Shown piece after piece: positions 20,391-32,479 of a stretch of 64,000 bases of DNA (positions are counted from its first letter, which is position 1; the number at the start of each line of letters is the position of its first letter). The notes below the pieces were generated by a model. That model worked only from the letters and a program-made list of their open reading frames with translations, was not told the origin of the DNA and did not search any database. This stretch comes from Davidsoniella eucalypti. Its lineage: Eukaryota; Ascomycota; Sordariomycetes; Microascales; Ceratocystidaceae. The translations under genes and the position numbers were made by a program. Location of the stretch: contig RMBW01000125.1 of NCBI GenBank assembly GCA_004009845.1, positions 1 to 64,000 on the forward strand. Direction: 5' to 3'.

Positions 20391-21547
20391 GATATTAGAT
20401 TCACAGATATAGAGCCAGAAGAATGGGAGATACATACTAGATTAAATTTCAAAGTGAATTGTAAAAAGATGGTGTTGTTTGGAGGTAGCGAGTTGACAAA
20501 CTATAAGATGATTAATCTTGTAAGAGAAAATGGGAAAAAGAAGATATAATTCTAATCAATAAAAGCTGGTTATATCAAGAATGGACTGTAAGTCAATGAA
20601 TCGATGGTGATGAAAGATGGAATGAAAAAAAAACCCAAAAACAGGACTGCGACGACTTTTTATAGACTGCTGTGGCCAATTTTGAAAGGAAAGTCCTTTA
20701 AATGACGTCCAATCGGCCTAGTAGCCAAATCAGGCTATTTTTAAAGATGGCCTTCTCATTAAAGAAAAATAGATGGTAGCTAAAGTCCTAATTTTATTGA
20801 AGTCCTAAAAGTCTGTATAAGGTTAGACCTCTGGACATGCCGAAAGCGAGGCTCTGACACGGTTAGTACACACGACAACTATCACGATCATACTTGTATT
20901 TCCGGGCAATTGGTGATTTATATCAAAAGCAAGAAAATGATGATGGTCAGAGATAGTAAAGTGATACTGTAATCAGATTGATTTTACATGTTTCTGAGAT
21001 CAGGGGCTATACTATGAGATGTCTACAACATCATATATCACATTTACATATATCAGTTAACCGCTAATCTACTTAACGGTAGTTCTCACTAACACGCCTG
21101 TTTCCCACTAGTTAAGCCTTACTTTTGCCGCATTCTGTTGCTTAACTATATTTGTCCTACAAGAGTAAGCAGAAACATAGCTAGTATAAGGAAGTGTGGC
21201 TCACCATGACCTTGATCGCTACTTCGTCGACTTGCTATATTATACTAATGCAACTGGACTATATTAAATGACAATGTCACCAGTCTACAACTCACTTAGG
21301 TGATGAGGAGTGCAGCACTACATTGCCAGTTCTCTGTTCATAGCGAAGTGAGATAATTTGCATTGAAGACATAAACATATATTAATAGCCTATTTCCGCT
21401 GTTCATAAGTCTATCTTGTTTCTCTAAAGAAACAATACAAACCGACCCTAAGCTAAAGTCTTGGCATTTGCTTGTACTACATCACGAATGTTGAACCATA
21501 GCCACAACTCTTTATCCACATACTATGCATTTTACTATGGCTACTGA
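20391..21547. other. Intergenic, AT-rich
   Basis: Upstream region of the 361-aa gene, then featureless AT-rich DNA. The final ACTGA (21543-21547) is the left target duplication of the next LTR. Confidence 0.5.
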
Positions 21548-21726
21548 TGTCACGGACTAAAGTTGGTATTTGTTTAAATACACACCTAAGCAGATAGCAT
21601 AGAAACGGGTATAAATAGGGACCTATTCCCCCCGTTTTCCAACAGTTATCAGCTCTCCTCTCCATCGGCAACAATCGAAATCATCTTTCTAGATTGTGTG
21701 CCTCTGTCCCTTCCTAGTTCGTGTCA
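21548..21726 (+). repeat. Solo LTR, diverged family A
   Basis: 179 bp, TGTCACGG to GTTCGTGTCA, flanked by a perfect 5-bp duplication ACTGA (21543-21547 and 21727-21731). The TATA box TATAAATAG is kept. The predicted RNA 5' end reads ATCGGCAACAA instead of ATCGGTATCAA, so a matching element would need TTGTTGCCGAT as primer-binding site. Clearly older or from a subfamily. Confidence 0.92.
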
Positions 21727-24163
21727 ACTGAAGCTTCCAATCCCACCTCCGCTTCTCAAACGCCACTAGGCAAGAAGGTTCTTGTCAATGCCTTCGATAT
21801 ATCAACTATTAGCCACTTTATGCACTAAAAGAAGTCTTAGGCGTTGGCAGATTTATTGTCAAGTTTTCAACCTAAGGATGTGGCCCTTTCCGACATTGCC
21901 TGTGTGACTATTGTATTCATGATATATGTCTATTGACCACTAGAGAAGTTGCTTTGGAAGAGTTTAGGTTGCTGGTGTACGAAGCTGTTCTTCTTGCATC
22001 AAGCTTCACGTAAACTATTCGAAAATCTTCTAAATGAAACTTTGCACGATATGATACCATGATTATTGGTATGTAGGAATGATAGATTTACAAAAAGTAC
22101 AAAACTAAGAGATTTCTTGCAATTTGCTCCATCTTAGACGCTAAATACTATGTCATAAGGCCAAACTATCGCATTATAGACCTTTGAGATAAGCATACTT
22201 ATGTTCGACAAAAACGTAATATAGCTAGTTTGATATACTCTATTAAGGATTTTCACTAATACACTTAAAGAACTTTTTCTTGCTAGTTAGAAATTCATGA
22301 AGCCGCTGTACTCATTGTTCACTTCGGAACCAAAATGTTTCCTGTTAAAAAACTACATATCAATAAATTCAATGGCTGCCTTCTCCATTTCTGAATAGTT
22401 GTGTACGAGTGCTCATTTGATGTTAAAAGAAGATTGGTACAAATATTTTGGCAAACTCCACTTACAAATTCAACTAGTTAAAGTCCGAGTCCTAGTAAAT
22501 TATGACTTCATATAGGACTTTTTTTTAGGACGTTTCTAAGGCCATACAATTCTTTGGGTATAAGAAGACGACCTTTCTCCCCATCCAGGTGGTTTCTCCT
22601 TTCTCAAACTTCTTCCTCAACAACAACTTTTGGTTCACTTAGCTAATACCATCCAAGCAATTAACACAACTATCTTCGCACTAACACATATTAAAAAAGG
22701 TTTGCTTTCACGTTTTCTAAAACAAGGGGCTTGTCATAATATAAAGGATAAAATTTTATACCTCCGATAAAACTCGTGACCTGCTAACACAGCCGGGTGC
22801 TAGAATATTTCATAGTTACAGCATCACGACTTGTTAAATTGGAGGTTCAAAAAACAGTTTTTGAGAGAAAGATGTTATAAGTAGTCTCGACTTTAGACTT
22901 GGACTAAAAGTCTTGGCATTTTACACCAGAAACTTTAACAACCCTTATAATAATCATCTACTTTGGCAGCCCCCAAAGCAGCTGACACGCAGTCACATGA
23001 CGGGTCACGTGAGATGGATAATGATACCCAAGGTTGCTGCATATGGCTTGGGGTTGCATTCTAGTCATAATCATATTGCAAGACTCTCATCAGCATATCT
23101 CATTCATGCTTCAAGAGAAGTATATATCATACATAAATAGCGCTTTATGTCGATGTGGTCACATTATAAGTGTAATAATGGGTATGACTAAGCGGACACA
23201 CTTACCCATATTACCTCTCATGGCGGCCACATCCCACGATAGATAGACTTTACACCTTAAGCATCACCAACAGACCCGATTCATACCACCTTGATAGAGA
23301 GGCGGTCTGAGTACGGATCACAGGTGTAAGCAAACTATCCAATACATACGTTTTGCACCGACACTTTATGTATTAACATAGTTTACGGGTTGTTGTATTT
23401 GATGCATTAGCTAGCCTAACATAACTTGGGCTAATTTATGTGATACCGACGATACTTGTCTCATGTTCTTTTGAGTAATTGCGCGTTTTTTCTCTTTCTT
23501 TTACTATGTCCATCTTAGTTGCTTGTATCTATCTGCATATGGAAGTTGCCCGTTTAGGAGCTGGCTATACGGAATAAATATTCCGCCTGCAGTTTTGTCT
23601 TCCCAAACACCAAAATTCTTCCTATTTTGATTTGAATGTGATTCCAACGGAATCCAGCATTGTCGTTTTATTTTTCTATTGTACTATTGTACTATATTCC
23701 CATTTCATTATACACAAAGAATGCCAAAGCACGATTTAGGCTGCAGAATCCACTTAGAAATGAGCGTTCAAAGTAATGGCTCTTCATTGCCGCCGGGCAA
23801 GCCGACTATGGAAGCCGAAGCTGTCGCTGCCGCCATCAATGGCTTTGTAAATGTCCGCCAGCAGGCTGATTTACAACGGGATGTTACTTCAGAAGCACAA
23901 AATGCCATTTATGAGCAAGATATCAAGCGCGACGAGTAGTGCATTGAGAATTTGAAGTTGAAAGTTGTTAAGACTTCAGAGAACCAAAAGGCACTTTCGG
24001 CAGAATACGACAAAAAGAGTGGCAATCCTTTGTTTCGTGTACAGGTGGCCGGTCCACAAAAGTCAAGAAGAGCGAGTTCGAGATGCTACCGGCCGTTGAC
24101 ACGGAGGGTCCCGGTCGGCTTTCGGCGGTTCCTTTATAATGCCTTCTAAGCCCCAAATTCTCA
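21727..24163. other. Long AT-rich region without a supported gene
   Basis: Mostly low-GC DNA. Open frames at 23679-23939 and 23952-24149 hint at a decayed coding relic (NGFVNVRQQADLQ, then a Lys-rich stretch) ending just before the 5S gene, but I cannot assign it. CTAAAAGTCTTGGCAT at about 22903 resembles CTAAAGTCTTGGCAT at 21454 and CTAAAAGTCTTGGCA at 28499, a small dispersed motif. Confidence 0.45.
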
Positions 24164-24282
24164 ACATACGACCACAGCTGATAGAAAGCACGGGATCCCG
24201 TCCGCTCTCCCCTAGTTAAACTATCAAGCGCTCGATCAGTACTACGGTGGGTGACCACGTGGGAATACCGGGTGTTGTATGT
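24164..24282 (+). rRNA. 5S ribosomal RNA gene (or recent pseudogene)
   Basis: A 119-bp match to the fungal 5S consensus: starts ACATACGACC and ends TTGTATGT, so the terminal helix (ACATAC/GTATGT) pairs. It contains CGGGATCCCGTCCGCTC and the internal promoter C-box region GGTGGGTGACCAC. CTGATAG pairs with CTATCAAG for the helix II/III arm. A T-run (CTTTTTGG) follows for Pol III termination. Single dispersed 5S copies are usual in filamentous ascomycetes. A few unusual bases mean a pseudogene cannot be excluded. Confidence 0.88.
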
Positions 24283-24369
24283 CTTTTTGGTCTTTGTGCA
24301 CCTTTTTTGCTGTAGTTTTCCCTAATTCTTACGTCATATACATGACGCTGCATACAACCTCCGTACTTT

Positions 24370-24640
24370 GAGTTCACGGTACCTCCCCCTCATCTAAAGA
24401 CGAACTTTTCCACTTCGTCGTGCATTTCCAAGACCGATCAGCACTCCAATGCTGCTGTCCACCCCTTGAGTCCGATTTCCTCCCCTCTCGAGGGATGTTC
24501 TCACCTATGACCGCCCCTTTTCGAATAACTTTCTCGATTGCCGGTCTCCCGAATCCATTACATTACTCAGCTCAGGAAGACACACTCCCACTCGATGGGC
24601 AGCCTCTTTGAGGGTTCTGGATGCCCAGCCCCGTGCCGTA
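24370..24640 (-). repeat. Dispersed repeat R, third partial copy
   Basis: Shares anchors in order with 40021-40300: TTTGAGTTCACG, CCTC-CAAAGACGAA, CCCTCTCGAGGGA-GTTCTCACC, GACCGCCC, CGATTGCC/GTCTCCCGA, ACACTC-CACTCG. Diverged. It begins less than 100 bp after the 5S gene. The repeat's nature is unknown; its minus-strand frames are broken. Confidence 0.65.
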
Positions 24641-25321
24641 GGGCTGGTTTATGCGGGTCCAATTCATGGGGAACGGTATTTACAGGGTTTGGAGGACAGC
24701 TAGTGGCTGGAAGGGGATGTTGAAGAGGAGGAAATTTTGGAACAGTACACCAACAGCTATCGCCCAGAGAAAGGACAAGACTATGCGTAATCTGCCGGGG
24801 TCAAACCCCCATGCCGACCAAAGCCGACCTTTCGGACTAGTTTTTCATAGTCTCTGATGTACGGTAAAAACACCAGGTAGCTAATCCTGTAACCCCACAG
24901 GCATACCCTCAGGTTGTGCTAGACAGAGAACTCTCTTAGCCTCAGCGCTGGACCCTAAAAAGTCACAAGAGAAGTTATGGTCATTGATCAATCTAGTTGA
25001 ATATAGTAGTAAACCAGTCAGCCAGACGGTGGGGTGTTGTGAACAAGAGGTAGTCTGGTTGAGAAGTGATGTCAAGCAGTTCTTCAATTTAGCCACGTTT
25101 CTTCCCAACAGGCGGTGCAAAGACCATTGATTCTCGACACATGAAACAGTCAAATGGGGACTCTGCGAGTTATGTTTATAATTGGCATAAAATGCCATGG
25201 TGATTATCATTCATGACATGCTAATATTAAGTAAAACTATCTAAGGTGTGTTCCAGCACGGAGGCAAAGAGGGCAGGCGATCGTGCCGCATAGCAGTGGG
25301 GGGCTCGTTAAGTCGTGTGAT

Positions 25322-25936
25322 TTAAGCAACCTGGGCGACCAGCTTGGCGATGACCTGGACAGGCATGAAAGCGCTAGAGACGACGACATTATCGCCACCG
25401 CTGGGCTCTCTGAATAGCTGCCAGCCGGCCTCCTGGAGGGGGGTGGCGAGCCAGCCGTTGTTACCGTACCAGGTGACATTGTACAGGCTGCCGACAGCCG
25501 CATCACCGACATCCTCTTCGGGGGCGCGCAGGGTAAGGCCGAACTGGTCGTAGGCGAAGCCAGATGCCTCGAGGTTGGTGAGGATGAGGGCGTCCAGGGT
25601 GTTGGCATCGCTGGCGTCCAGGCCGAGGTAGTTCTGGTCGGCCGAGCCGGGCTCGTACAGAATGTTGCCGACGGTCGAGGCAACCTGCATAGCGGTAGTG
25701 TTGCTGGTCCAGATACCGGCACGGTTGGCGTTGGTGTTGACGGCCTTGTTGTTAAGCTCGGCAACGTTACTAGAGAGCAGTGTATGTTAGCAGGCGGTTC
25801 TTGGCTGAGACTTCAAAGACACGAGGGTGTTGGCTTACGAGCGAGTGTACAGCTCGTAGAAGCTGACAGTGCTCTGGCGGCTGACGGGGTTGGCCATGAC
25901 GGCGGCGGCAAAGGCGAGGACAGCAGAGAACTTCAT
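25322..25936 (-). CDS. Small secreted protein, unrelated to family S
   Basis: Two exons, 25839-25936 and 25322-25769 (minus), with a 69-bp GTAAGC..CTCTCTAG intron; 181 aa. MKFSAVLAFAAAVMANPVSRQ is a signal peptide with a likely cleavage before the Pro-Val-Ser-Arg start. The mature part has no cysteine, is rich in Asn/Ala, and has repeated hydrophobic/acidic helices (NYLGLDASDANTLDAL) and a Trp-rich patch (VTWYGNNGWLATPLQEAGWQ). I do not recognise a family. High GC and clean codon use contrast with the flanks, so it is probably under selection. Cysteine-free mature sequence argues against a classical disulfide-rich effector. Confidence 0.85.
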
Positions 25937-28900
25937 GGTGACTGGTGTGATGTGGGTTTGTTTGGTTGGTAAAGAAAGAATGATTGAAAGTGGGTTGGTA
26001 GTGAATGAATGTGTAGCTGAGGATGCTGGGTGAAGAGGAAAGACCAAGATGAAGACAAGAAGAGAGGACATCAGGCTGGCTTATATATGTTTATCAGACA
26101 TCAGAAAAGCAGGCTCCCCGTTCACTCCAGTGACGGCCTTGGCCAGCACCGTCACCAAAACCAACATCAGGGTCGCCTCTTCAGGCTGGGTACTTGCCGA
26201 TGGTGGCGTATAGAGCCTATACGGATCTCATACACGACAGTACCATAGCCGTGCCATGTTCTATACATACACTCCATGTAATACGAACGGCTTGGCATAG
26301 GCATTGCTCGTTCTCTCTACCGTACATATGTCGAACGTGAATACACAGTAGGAAGAACAGGGTATGGAATACGGAACAGGGATGGATGCCTTCTTTCTCA
26401 CAACTGCCATTCTTTGTTGGTCTTCTTTTGACGTAGTTACAGAGTTGAGCAGCCGCCAAGCTTGTAGTGCCAAGATTCTGCAAGGCAAACGTATTACAGA
26501 TCAGCCCTGAGGAGGCAAGGCGAAGCACGTATGTGATAATCAGCGCTTCTATATTTTATCTGTATTTTACCCCCCCCCCCCCCTTCGGTAGCATCATCGG
26601 CTACGCTTATGTAGTTAGGCATAGTAATAAGTAAAAAAATAAACAAAAAGACAGATTGGGGAATCATCTCATGCCAAGAGCCGTGGATTCATACAATGAA
26701 ACCTAGTAGCTTATTCTTCCATTTGATACTCCAAGACTAAAGATCTCAAGTTCTCATAAGCAGGACAACGCTGAGACAAACGTATTTCTTTTTTTCTGGT
26801 TGTATACACAGATGTACTTCGACTTCCTGTAGCTATGTATGTATATCCCTTTCTTCTTGTTCTGAGCTACCCTAGTAGGGGGAATGCCGTCTTTCTCGGT
26901 CTTCCAGTGTCATGGATCATGCTAGGATGCTGGAGTAGATTCTGGTTGCTCTTTTCTCGCTTCCGTCTTCTCTTTTGTATCCCTATATAATCTTTCTTGC
27001 TTTGCTATTGATGGGCTTTTTTTTCTATTTATTGTTTCTTGGCCATATAAACATTCTCACGTTGCGTTATGAAGTCGGTCCGATGCAGACTCATGATGCA
27101 GGACCATATGATAGTTGGTCATGATTCTAATGTCAACACGACACCAAGATATTCATGTGATCCAGCTCTGCCCTGTTGATTCCATACATTCCATGGATTC
27201 TATGACTTCTATGGAGGTCAGCAAGGCTGCAACTGCCGGAGAAGCTGGGTGGCAGAGAAAATCAAATTGTCGCTGTGCGCCACGAAGAAAACAGAAGCCA
27301 AATGACTGACCAGCCTTGATTTTTAGTCTCGCGGTCTTCTGATCATCCATTGCTATTCACTGTTTGTTTGCCTATCAACTAATTGTTTTTAGTTGTTGTG
27401 CCTTTGACATATCTGACAAGTCTAGAATCGCTTGTCGTTGAATTTAACGTCAGACCCAAAGCCATTCATGGCGAAGATCTGGTTCGGCAGAGTTGCATTT
27501 GACACGAGTTTGCAGTGCAGAATTCTTTGGTTCTGCCTTCAGGAACTAGCCAGCCTGCCCGCGTACCTATTTATTGTAGTTGCTGTTAGTTGTAGTTGTA
27601 CCTACATACACACTAGTGTGTCTGAGTGCATCTGGAAGGCCTGGAGAACTGGACTGTCGCACTTAGTTCTTCCAGCATCATCTGATAGCTCATCTCCTTC
27701 TGGTGCCCCTCTTTATGCACTAAACCATACGACTACAGTCTTGTTTGCCTGTGTTCCTAAGGCATATCCCGTTTTGGCTCAGAATCTTTATTTCCTTTAC
27801 AGTGTCTGTTGCTCCTTCACGAGCGGTTTGAAGCAGTAGCTCATATTTCAGAGATACATATCTGATTTCCCCTCATTCACCCCGGACTTTGTCCAGACAA
27901 GGTACGACGAACAGGCCCGTCCGTCCTCTTGCCTCCAGATCAGCGCGCCGAAGAAGAACCGCCAAAGAAACAAGGGTCTATGTTCCAGGCAAAGACTCTG
28001 ACTGTTCATTTGTGAGCTTCTCTCCCGCCTGTTTGTCTTGCTGAAGCAACGGAAGAAATGAAGGATACTGGAGATCTCCAATACTATTTGAATTGCAACA
28101 CGATCGCAAAAGAAAACTGATATATCAGTAATCTTGCAAATAAACCACACGCTTCTTGCTTCCTCTTCACGCCGTCATTCACAGACAAACGAAGTGTACA
28201 GACTTGGGATTCGCGCCGAATGCTACTGCCTACTTGCATATAACAACGTTCCGCCAGTACTAAAAGAAGCACCGATGTACGCCCTTGGGGTGGTGTTTGT
28301 GCATGCAACCCTGTGCATGGACTCTGGGGCGGCTTTGTACTATACATATATGTATGTATAGCAAGTAGATTGCAGACTAGAGTAGACTAAACTGGCTCCG
28401 TAAAAGCACGGTTAATTTGTTTGTATTTGTTTAAACCTCCATAGGCATGTAATAATGAGATTAACTCGGTTTTCGAAAAAAAGCTCGGCAGTCGATTCTA
28501 AAAGTCTTGGCACGGCGAAAACTCATTTTACATTCTTGTCAAAGCTATTGTCTTTCAACTTTTCAGCAGCTTGACATAACAGACCCAAGGGCTAATTTAG
28601 TGTATATGACGTTGTGTCACATGAAGCTTGAACTACAGGCCTTCACATTTCGTGATGCCGAAAAATCAATGTATAATTCAAAACCTATTTTAGGACTTTT
28701 TCCCTTTCACAGAAACTACAGAGTGACCAAAGGACTGAATAGAAATTAATACCCTTCGTTGGATTCTTTAGTTTTTAATTTTTTTTTAATTGTTTAATTA
28801 TTATTGTTTTTTAATTCAGTAACTAGAGCTTACTTATAGATGTCTTATTTCTAAATCTACGAACACTAATTCAACACTATAGCGTATATTAAACTAATGG

Positions 28901-29423
28901 CTTCTTCTAGCGTGCTTGCAGTTCGTCTAATTTTTTGATTGAGCCTATTTCTTATAAACTTAAACTATCCACCTTTAATTTCACGTACGATATTGTATAT
29001 TTATGTATCTATCGTTATTACAAATGATACCAAGCTGTTGCTGCCCTGTACTCCTGATATAAAGTAGTCCGTTCAAATCACATTACTCTTCTTGATACCT
29101 TGATCAAAATCTCCTTTTGGATAGTTCTTGATCTTGTTCTATTGTCATTTTTTCGTGAATTACAAAACTGTACTCCTGTTTGAGCTATAAAAAAACTAGC
29201 TATAGCTTTTTAAGTACATATTTTTAGCCTTCCTTATGCTATTCTTTGCTCGTAAGAAATATCATTTGAGATGTTAACTGAAGCTTTATATCATTGTGAC
29301 TTAACCCACAACTGTGGACTAAACTTAGACCTCCTTGTGGTACTTGCACTTATAACTTGCCTTTGCTAGTGCGTTCGGCCCTGTAAGTTTATTCCAGTAC
29401 ATTTTTTATTTAATTTTAATTCA
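25937..29423. other. Intergenic region, 3.5 kb, with a C14 run
   Basis: A C14 homopolymer lies at 26570-26583. A 135-codon plus-strand frame at 27432-27839 has no signal or domain I can support. CATTCCATGGATTCTATG-type short repeats lie near 27180. From 28750 on the sequence is very AT-rich. No gene called. Confidence 0.45.
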
Positions 29424-30562
29424 TTAATCGTATGGAGCTATGAATATGTAAAATAAGCAACAAATAAAACAATAACAGACGTAACACAAACAAACGTAAC
29501 ACAAAACAAAACATAAAAATTCAACAACACCACTCGTCATCAAGAAGTGCGATTGGTTCATCCCACCGGCAACACCATCGTTGGCCACTTCTTCCTTCTC
29601 AACTCTTCTCCATTTTCTCCCTCCGGCGCCTGTTCTATTCTGAAATACTAGCAAGGCGAAGCACCAGCAAGCCTTGCTAAATAGATGTTCGATTTTTATC
29701 TCTCCATCGCAAACTTCTTTCAACTCTTGTCTCTGCTCAAGCCACATCGCGGTTGATCAGTGTGTCCTAGAGGTTGAAGATGTTATCTTTTATTTTCTTT
29801 TTGATATACCCAGAGGTTGCTATAGAGGTGCATACTCTTTTTTCAAAATATAGTTGATAAGCCTCTTTTGCAAGCTTATCCACTATCTCATTTCCTTCTA
29901 TCCCAGCACAGCCGGGACACCAGTGTATTTCTATACTTGTGTCAAAGTCTTGGAGGCTTAGCTTCTCTATGAGGTTCGTGAATATACCAGGCTTATTAAC
30001 TCTTTGGATGGCAGGTTGGCTATCGACAAAGATCAGGACTCTTTTCCGTTTTGGCAGCTTTCGAACATAGCAAAGAGCTCTGTAGATCGCATATCTTTCG
30101 CAATCTGCAACCTCAGTGTAAGGCCCCAAGGCATTTGCCTCTTGAAACCGTACCGTTTTATTATCAATATCGACGAAGGCATAGGAGGATGTATCACCCT
30201 CCATAGACCCGTCATCCTTGGCTTGAATCCATTCGGCAGCCTCATAGATTTTTATCAAAGCACGGGACTCAAAGTGCTTTACCCATCGTAACCTCTCCAC
30301 CCACGACGAGTCTCGGTCCATATCTTCTTTCAGGTCTCCTTTTTGAAGTCGTTCGGCATCTTTAGAAGCTAGCTTAGCTTCACAGTCGGCCAACATGAGC
30401 TCCATTGGGTTGGTGCTTGTTTAGCTAACTCGGTGCCAAAATTGACTGTACCATCTCTGACAATCTAGTATTGTGCAAAGTTCCGGTCCATCCAAGTCTG
30501 CAATAGTACAGTCTTTGACTTGGGGTCTAGAGGTGTATGCCCTATGTCTCTCCAGTGGTGAG
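29424..30562 (-). pseudogene. LINE relic: C-terminus with RNase H
   Basis: A 212-codon minus-strand frame (29767-30405) holds an RNase H domain: first Asp in DDGSMEG, Glu in YTEVADCERY, Asp in FVDSQPAI and Asp in GNEIVDKLAKEA, with IHWCPGCAGIEGNE before it. This matches RNase H domains at the end of fungal Tad/I-type LINE ORF2. Upstream (30406-30562) lies broken sequence with LQTWMDRNF, shared with the relic at 38383-38690 (LQTWLKRTM). A 107-codon basic frame at 29424-29747 may be the LINE's 3' end. Truncated and interrupted by LTR-C at 30563. Confidence 0.8.
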
Positions 30563-30700
30563 TGAAAGGATCTAGGACCCATTCTTGTCGGCTGTGGTGT
30601 TTACCACAGCCGTTATCTTTGTCTATATAAGAAGGCCGTTTTCCTCATTATTCTTGTCTAGTTCTTTCCCTTCCCTCTCTATCTTCTTCAACCTGTCTGT
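30563..30700 (+). repeat. Truncated LTR, family C
   Basis: Starts TGAAAGGATCTAGGACCCATTC, with a CGGCTGTGG..CCACAGCCG inverted repeat and a TATATAAG box. It loses its last ~50 bp near 30700, where it joins family-A gag sequence. Same family as 31554-31738 and 32599-32789. Confidence 0.8.
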
Positions 30701-30704
30701 CTAG

Positions 30705-31548
30705 GGTTTCAGCGAGAGCCACAAGTTCTTCTTCTTCTTCAACGTAGTAATCCTCTTCTTTTTCTTCGGTGGGTTGTGGCTTCAGAGGGAGCTTGAAAGG
30801 GGTGAAGAAGGTGGCCAGGTCTTTGGCAATGTCACGTGAAGTTTAGCTGGAGTTTGCGTCTTGAGGACTTCGCGATTGATCATGCTCGGTAGGGTGGCCA
30901 TGTGGACTTCAGCGATGTTCAGGTTCTCAAACTGGAAGTTCCATCGGCCCTTGTGGGTGGTGAGACAGTCTACTGGGCTGTTTTGGGCGGCGAGGATTCT
31001 TTCCTTGTAAGTGCTATTGAGCTGCTCGAATATGATGCCTGTGGAAGGGGAGTGGATTTTGTTTAGGGGTTGACCACTGATTGAGGTAGTTCTGCTTTGA
31101 TCTCCGGGCTCGGTTCGAGGAAGGAGTCTAGGTTGTCCTCATTCAAGTCAGAGCCGAATACTAGTACGTGTGGGTTTGTAATGACTCGGGCTGTGAGTAG
31201 GCGTGCACTTCGTAGGGACCTGCGCTTTGTGGGCATGGGCGCAATGTGGCCTACGATGCCAGACGAGAAGGTCATGAAGTAGATGATTGTGGAAGTGCAG
31301 GGCGTGGGCCAGAAGGGAAAGGGCCCAGCAGTTTAGCAATGCGTGAGCGCTCTGTGCGTTTGAACAGGGACAGATATGGGTCCATAGGCGTTTCTGGTGG
31401 AGAAAGGGTGATTGATTTTAAAGGCTCGTACGAGGCGGAGCGACATCAGCAAAGAAGATGAAGAACATAGGGCCTAGAAATAGGAAGGCCAGCTATCGAT
31501 ACAGAGAGTATAGGCCGAGGGTAATTTCCCAGCGGTGGAGAAGAAGTG
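30705..31548 (-). pseudogene. Family-A gag relic
   Basis: Minus-strand sequence aligning with the N-terminal half of family-A Gag: WEI-LGLY, LAFLFLGP, KRLWTH, then FSSGIVGHIAPMPTKRR, GSDLNEDNLDSFLEP, HKGRWNFQFENLNIAE and EEEEELVALAETL. It has scattered stops. At the point where the complete element breaks frame (near 7960), this relic reads through in one frame. Confidence 0.85.
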
Positions 31549-31553
31549 TATGC

Positions 31554-31738
31554 TGTGACGATCTACGACGAGAGCGAGGCTTGCGAAAGTAGAAGTATAA
31601 ATATATATTCAAGATTGAAGAAGATAGAGAGGAAAGGAAAAGAACTAGACAAGAATAAGGAGGGAAACGGCCTCCTTATATAGACAAAGATAACGGCTGT
31701 GGTAAACCCCACAGCCGACAAGAATGGGTCCGATGTTT
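31554..31738 (-). repeat. Solo LTR, family C, inserted at the gag start of the family-A relic
   Basis: A 185-bp LTR in minus orientation with a perfect 5-bp duplication TATGC (31549-31553, 31739-31743). It contains the CGGCTGTGG/CCACAGCCG arms and a TATA box. Its outer end has lost the TG expected from the other copies. It separates the leader (31744-31911) from gag. Confidence 0.85.
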
Positions 31739-31743
31739 TATGC

Positions 31744-32072
31744 AGCATGATGCAGGTGTTGGGCGGACTTGTGACGAGTCGGCGGAAAAATTAGTAGTTG
31801 TAAATAAGGTGCGAACAGTGTGGCACAAGTGAAGAGATTTAAAGTAAGTGAGTGCGGGCAGTGCGGCACAAGTAGGTATGGTAAAATATAGATCGTAGAT
31901 CGGTATAAAAATGACACGAACTAGGAGAGGCAGTGGCAAACAATCTGGTGTAGAACTTCGGTTGATACCGATGAAGGAGAAAGGCTATTATATTTAAAAA
32001 TTGGTTTATTTATAACCGTTATCTAGAGATATCTTACCTAGCCAAATACCAATTAAACCTTAGCCCCTGATA
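31744..32072 (-). repeat. Family-A 5' LTR, primer site and leader of the relic
   Basis: The LTR is at 31912-32072 (minus; TGACACGAAC.. on plus). In element sense it keeps ATCGGTATCAA, and the primer-binding site just after the LTR reads TTTATACCGAT, one base off the perfect complement. The leader (31744-31890) carries tandem CTTGTGCC-GCACTG repeats. Together with the gag relic this is the 5' third of an old family-A element. Confidence 0.85.
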
Positions 32073-32479
32073 TAACACACGGAACGGACGTTTCCTTCTA
32101 CGCCATCTTCTTATATTAAATAGGTTTTATCATAAGTTAGATAACTAACTAGAAAAAGGAAAAAAAACTCAAGTCTTTTGGTAGTTGATGATGTAAGGAT
32201 CATAGTTTAGATGTAATATACACAGAAGAGTCAAGGCTCTCCGAGTCGAGATTCTATTTTCTTATTCTAGAATGAAGATCTCTAAGGACTTTGCTGGACT
32301 AGATTTCATATCTTAGAGAATAGCCTCTAGCCATTTTTAAAGTAACAGAGCATTCTTGGAAGAAGAATGTGGGATCCATTCCCTCTTGTCGGCTTTCCTT
32401 TTAGATTAGTAAAACTTGTGCTATAACTCCTACTTGTGGTCAATATTTTACAAATGGCACATAGACTGCAATCGACAAT
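32073..32479. other. Short AT-rich intergenic stretch
   Basis: No coding or repeat signal beyond low complexity; it leads into the duplicated block. Confidence 0.4.

Noticed and set aside
26570..26583. C14 run as a functional element
   Set aside because: Plain homopolymer without flanking structure; the same holds for the T23 run at 40914-40936.
27432..27839. 135-codon plus-strand frame as a gene
   Set aside because: Amino-acid make-up looks random (many Ser/Cys/Leu), no domain or signal peptide, no intron or homologue visible.
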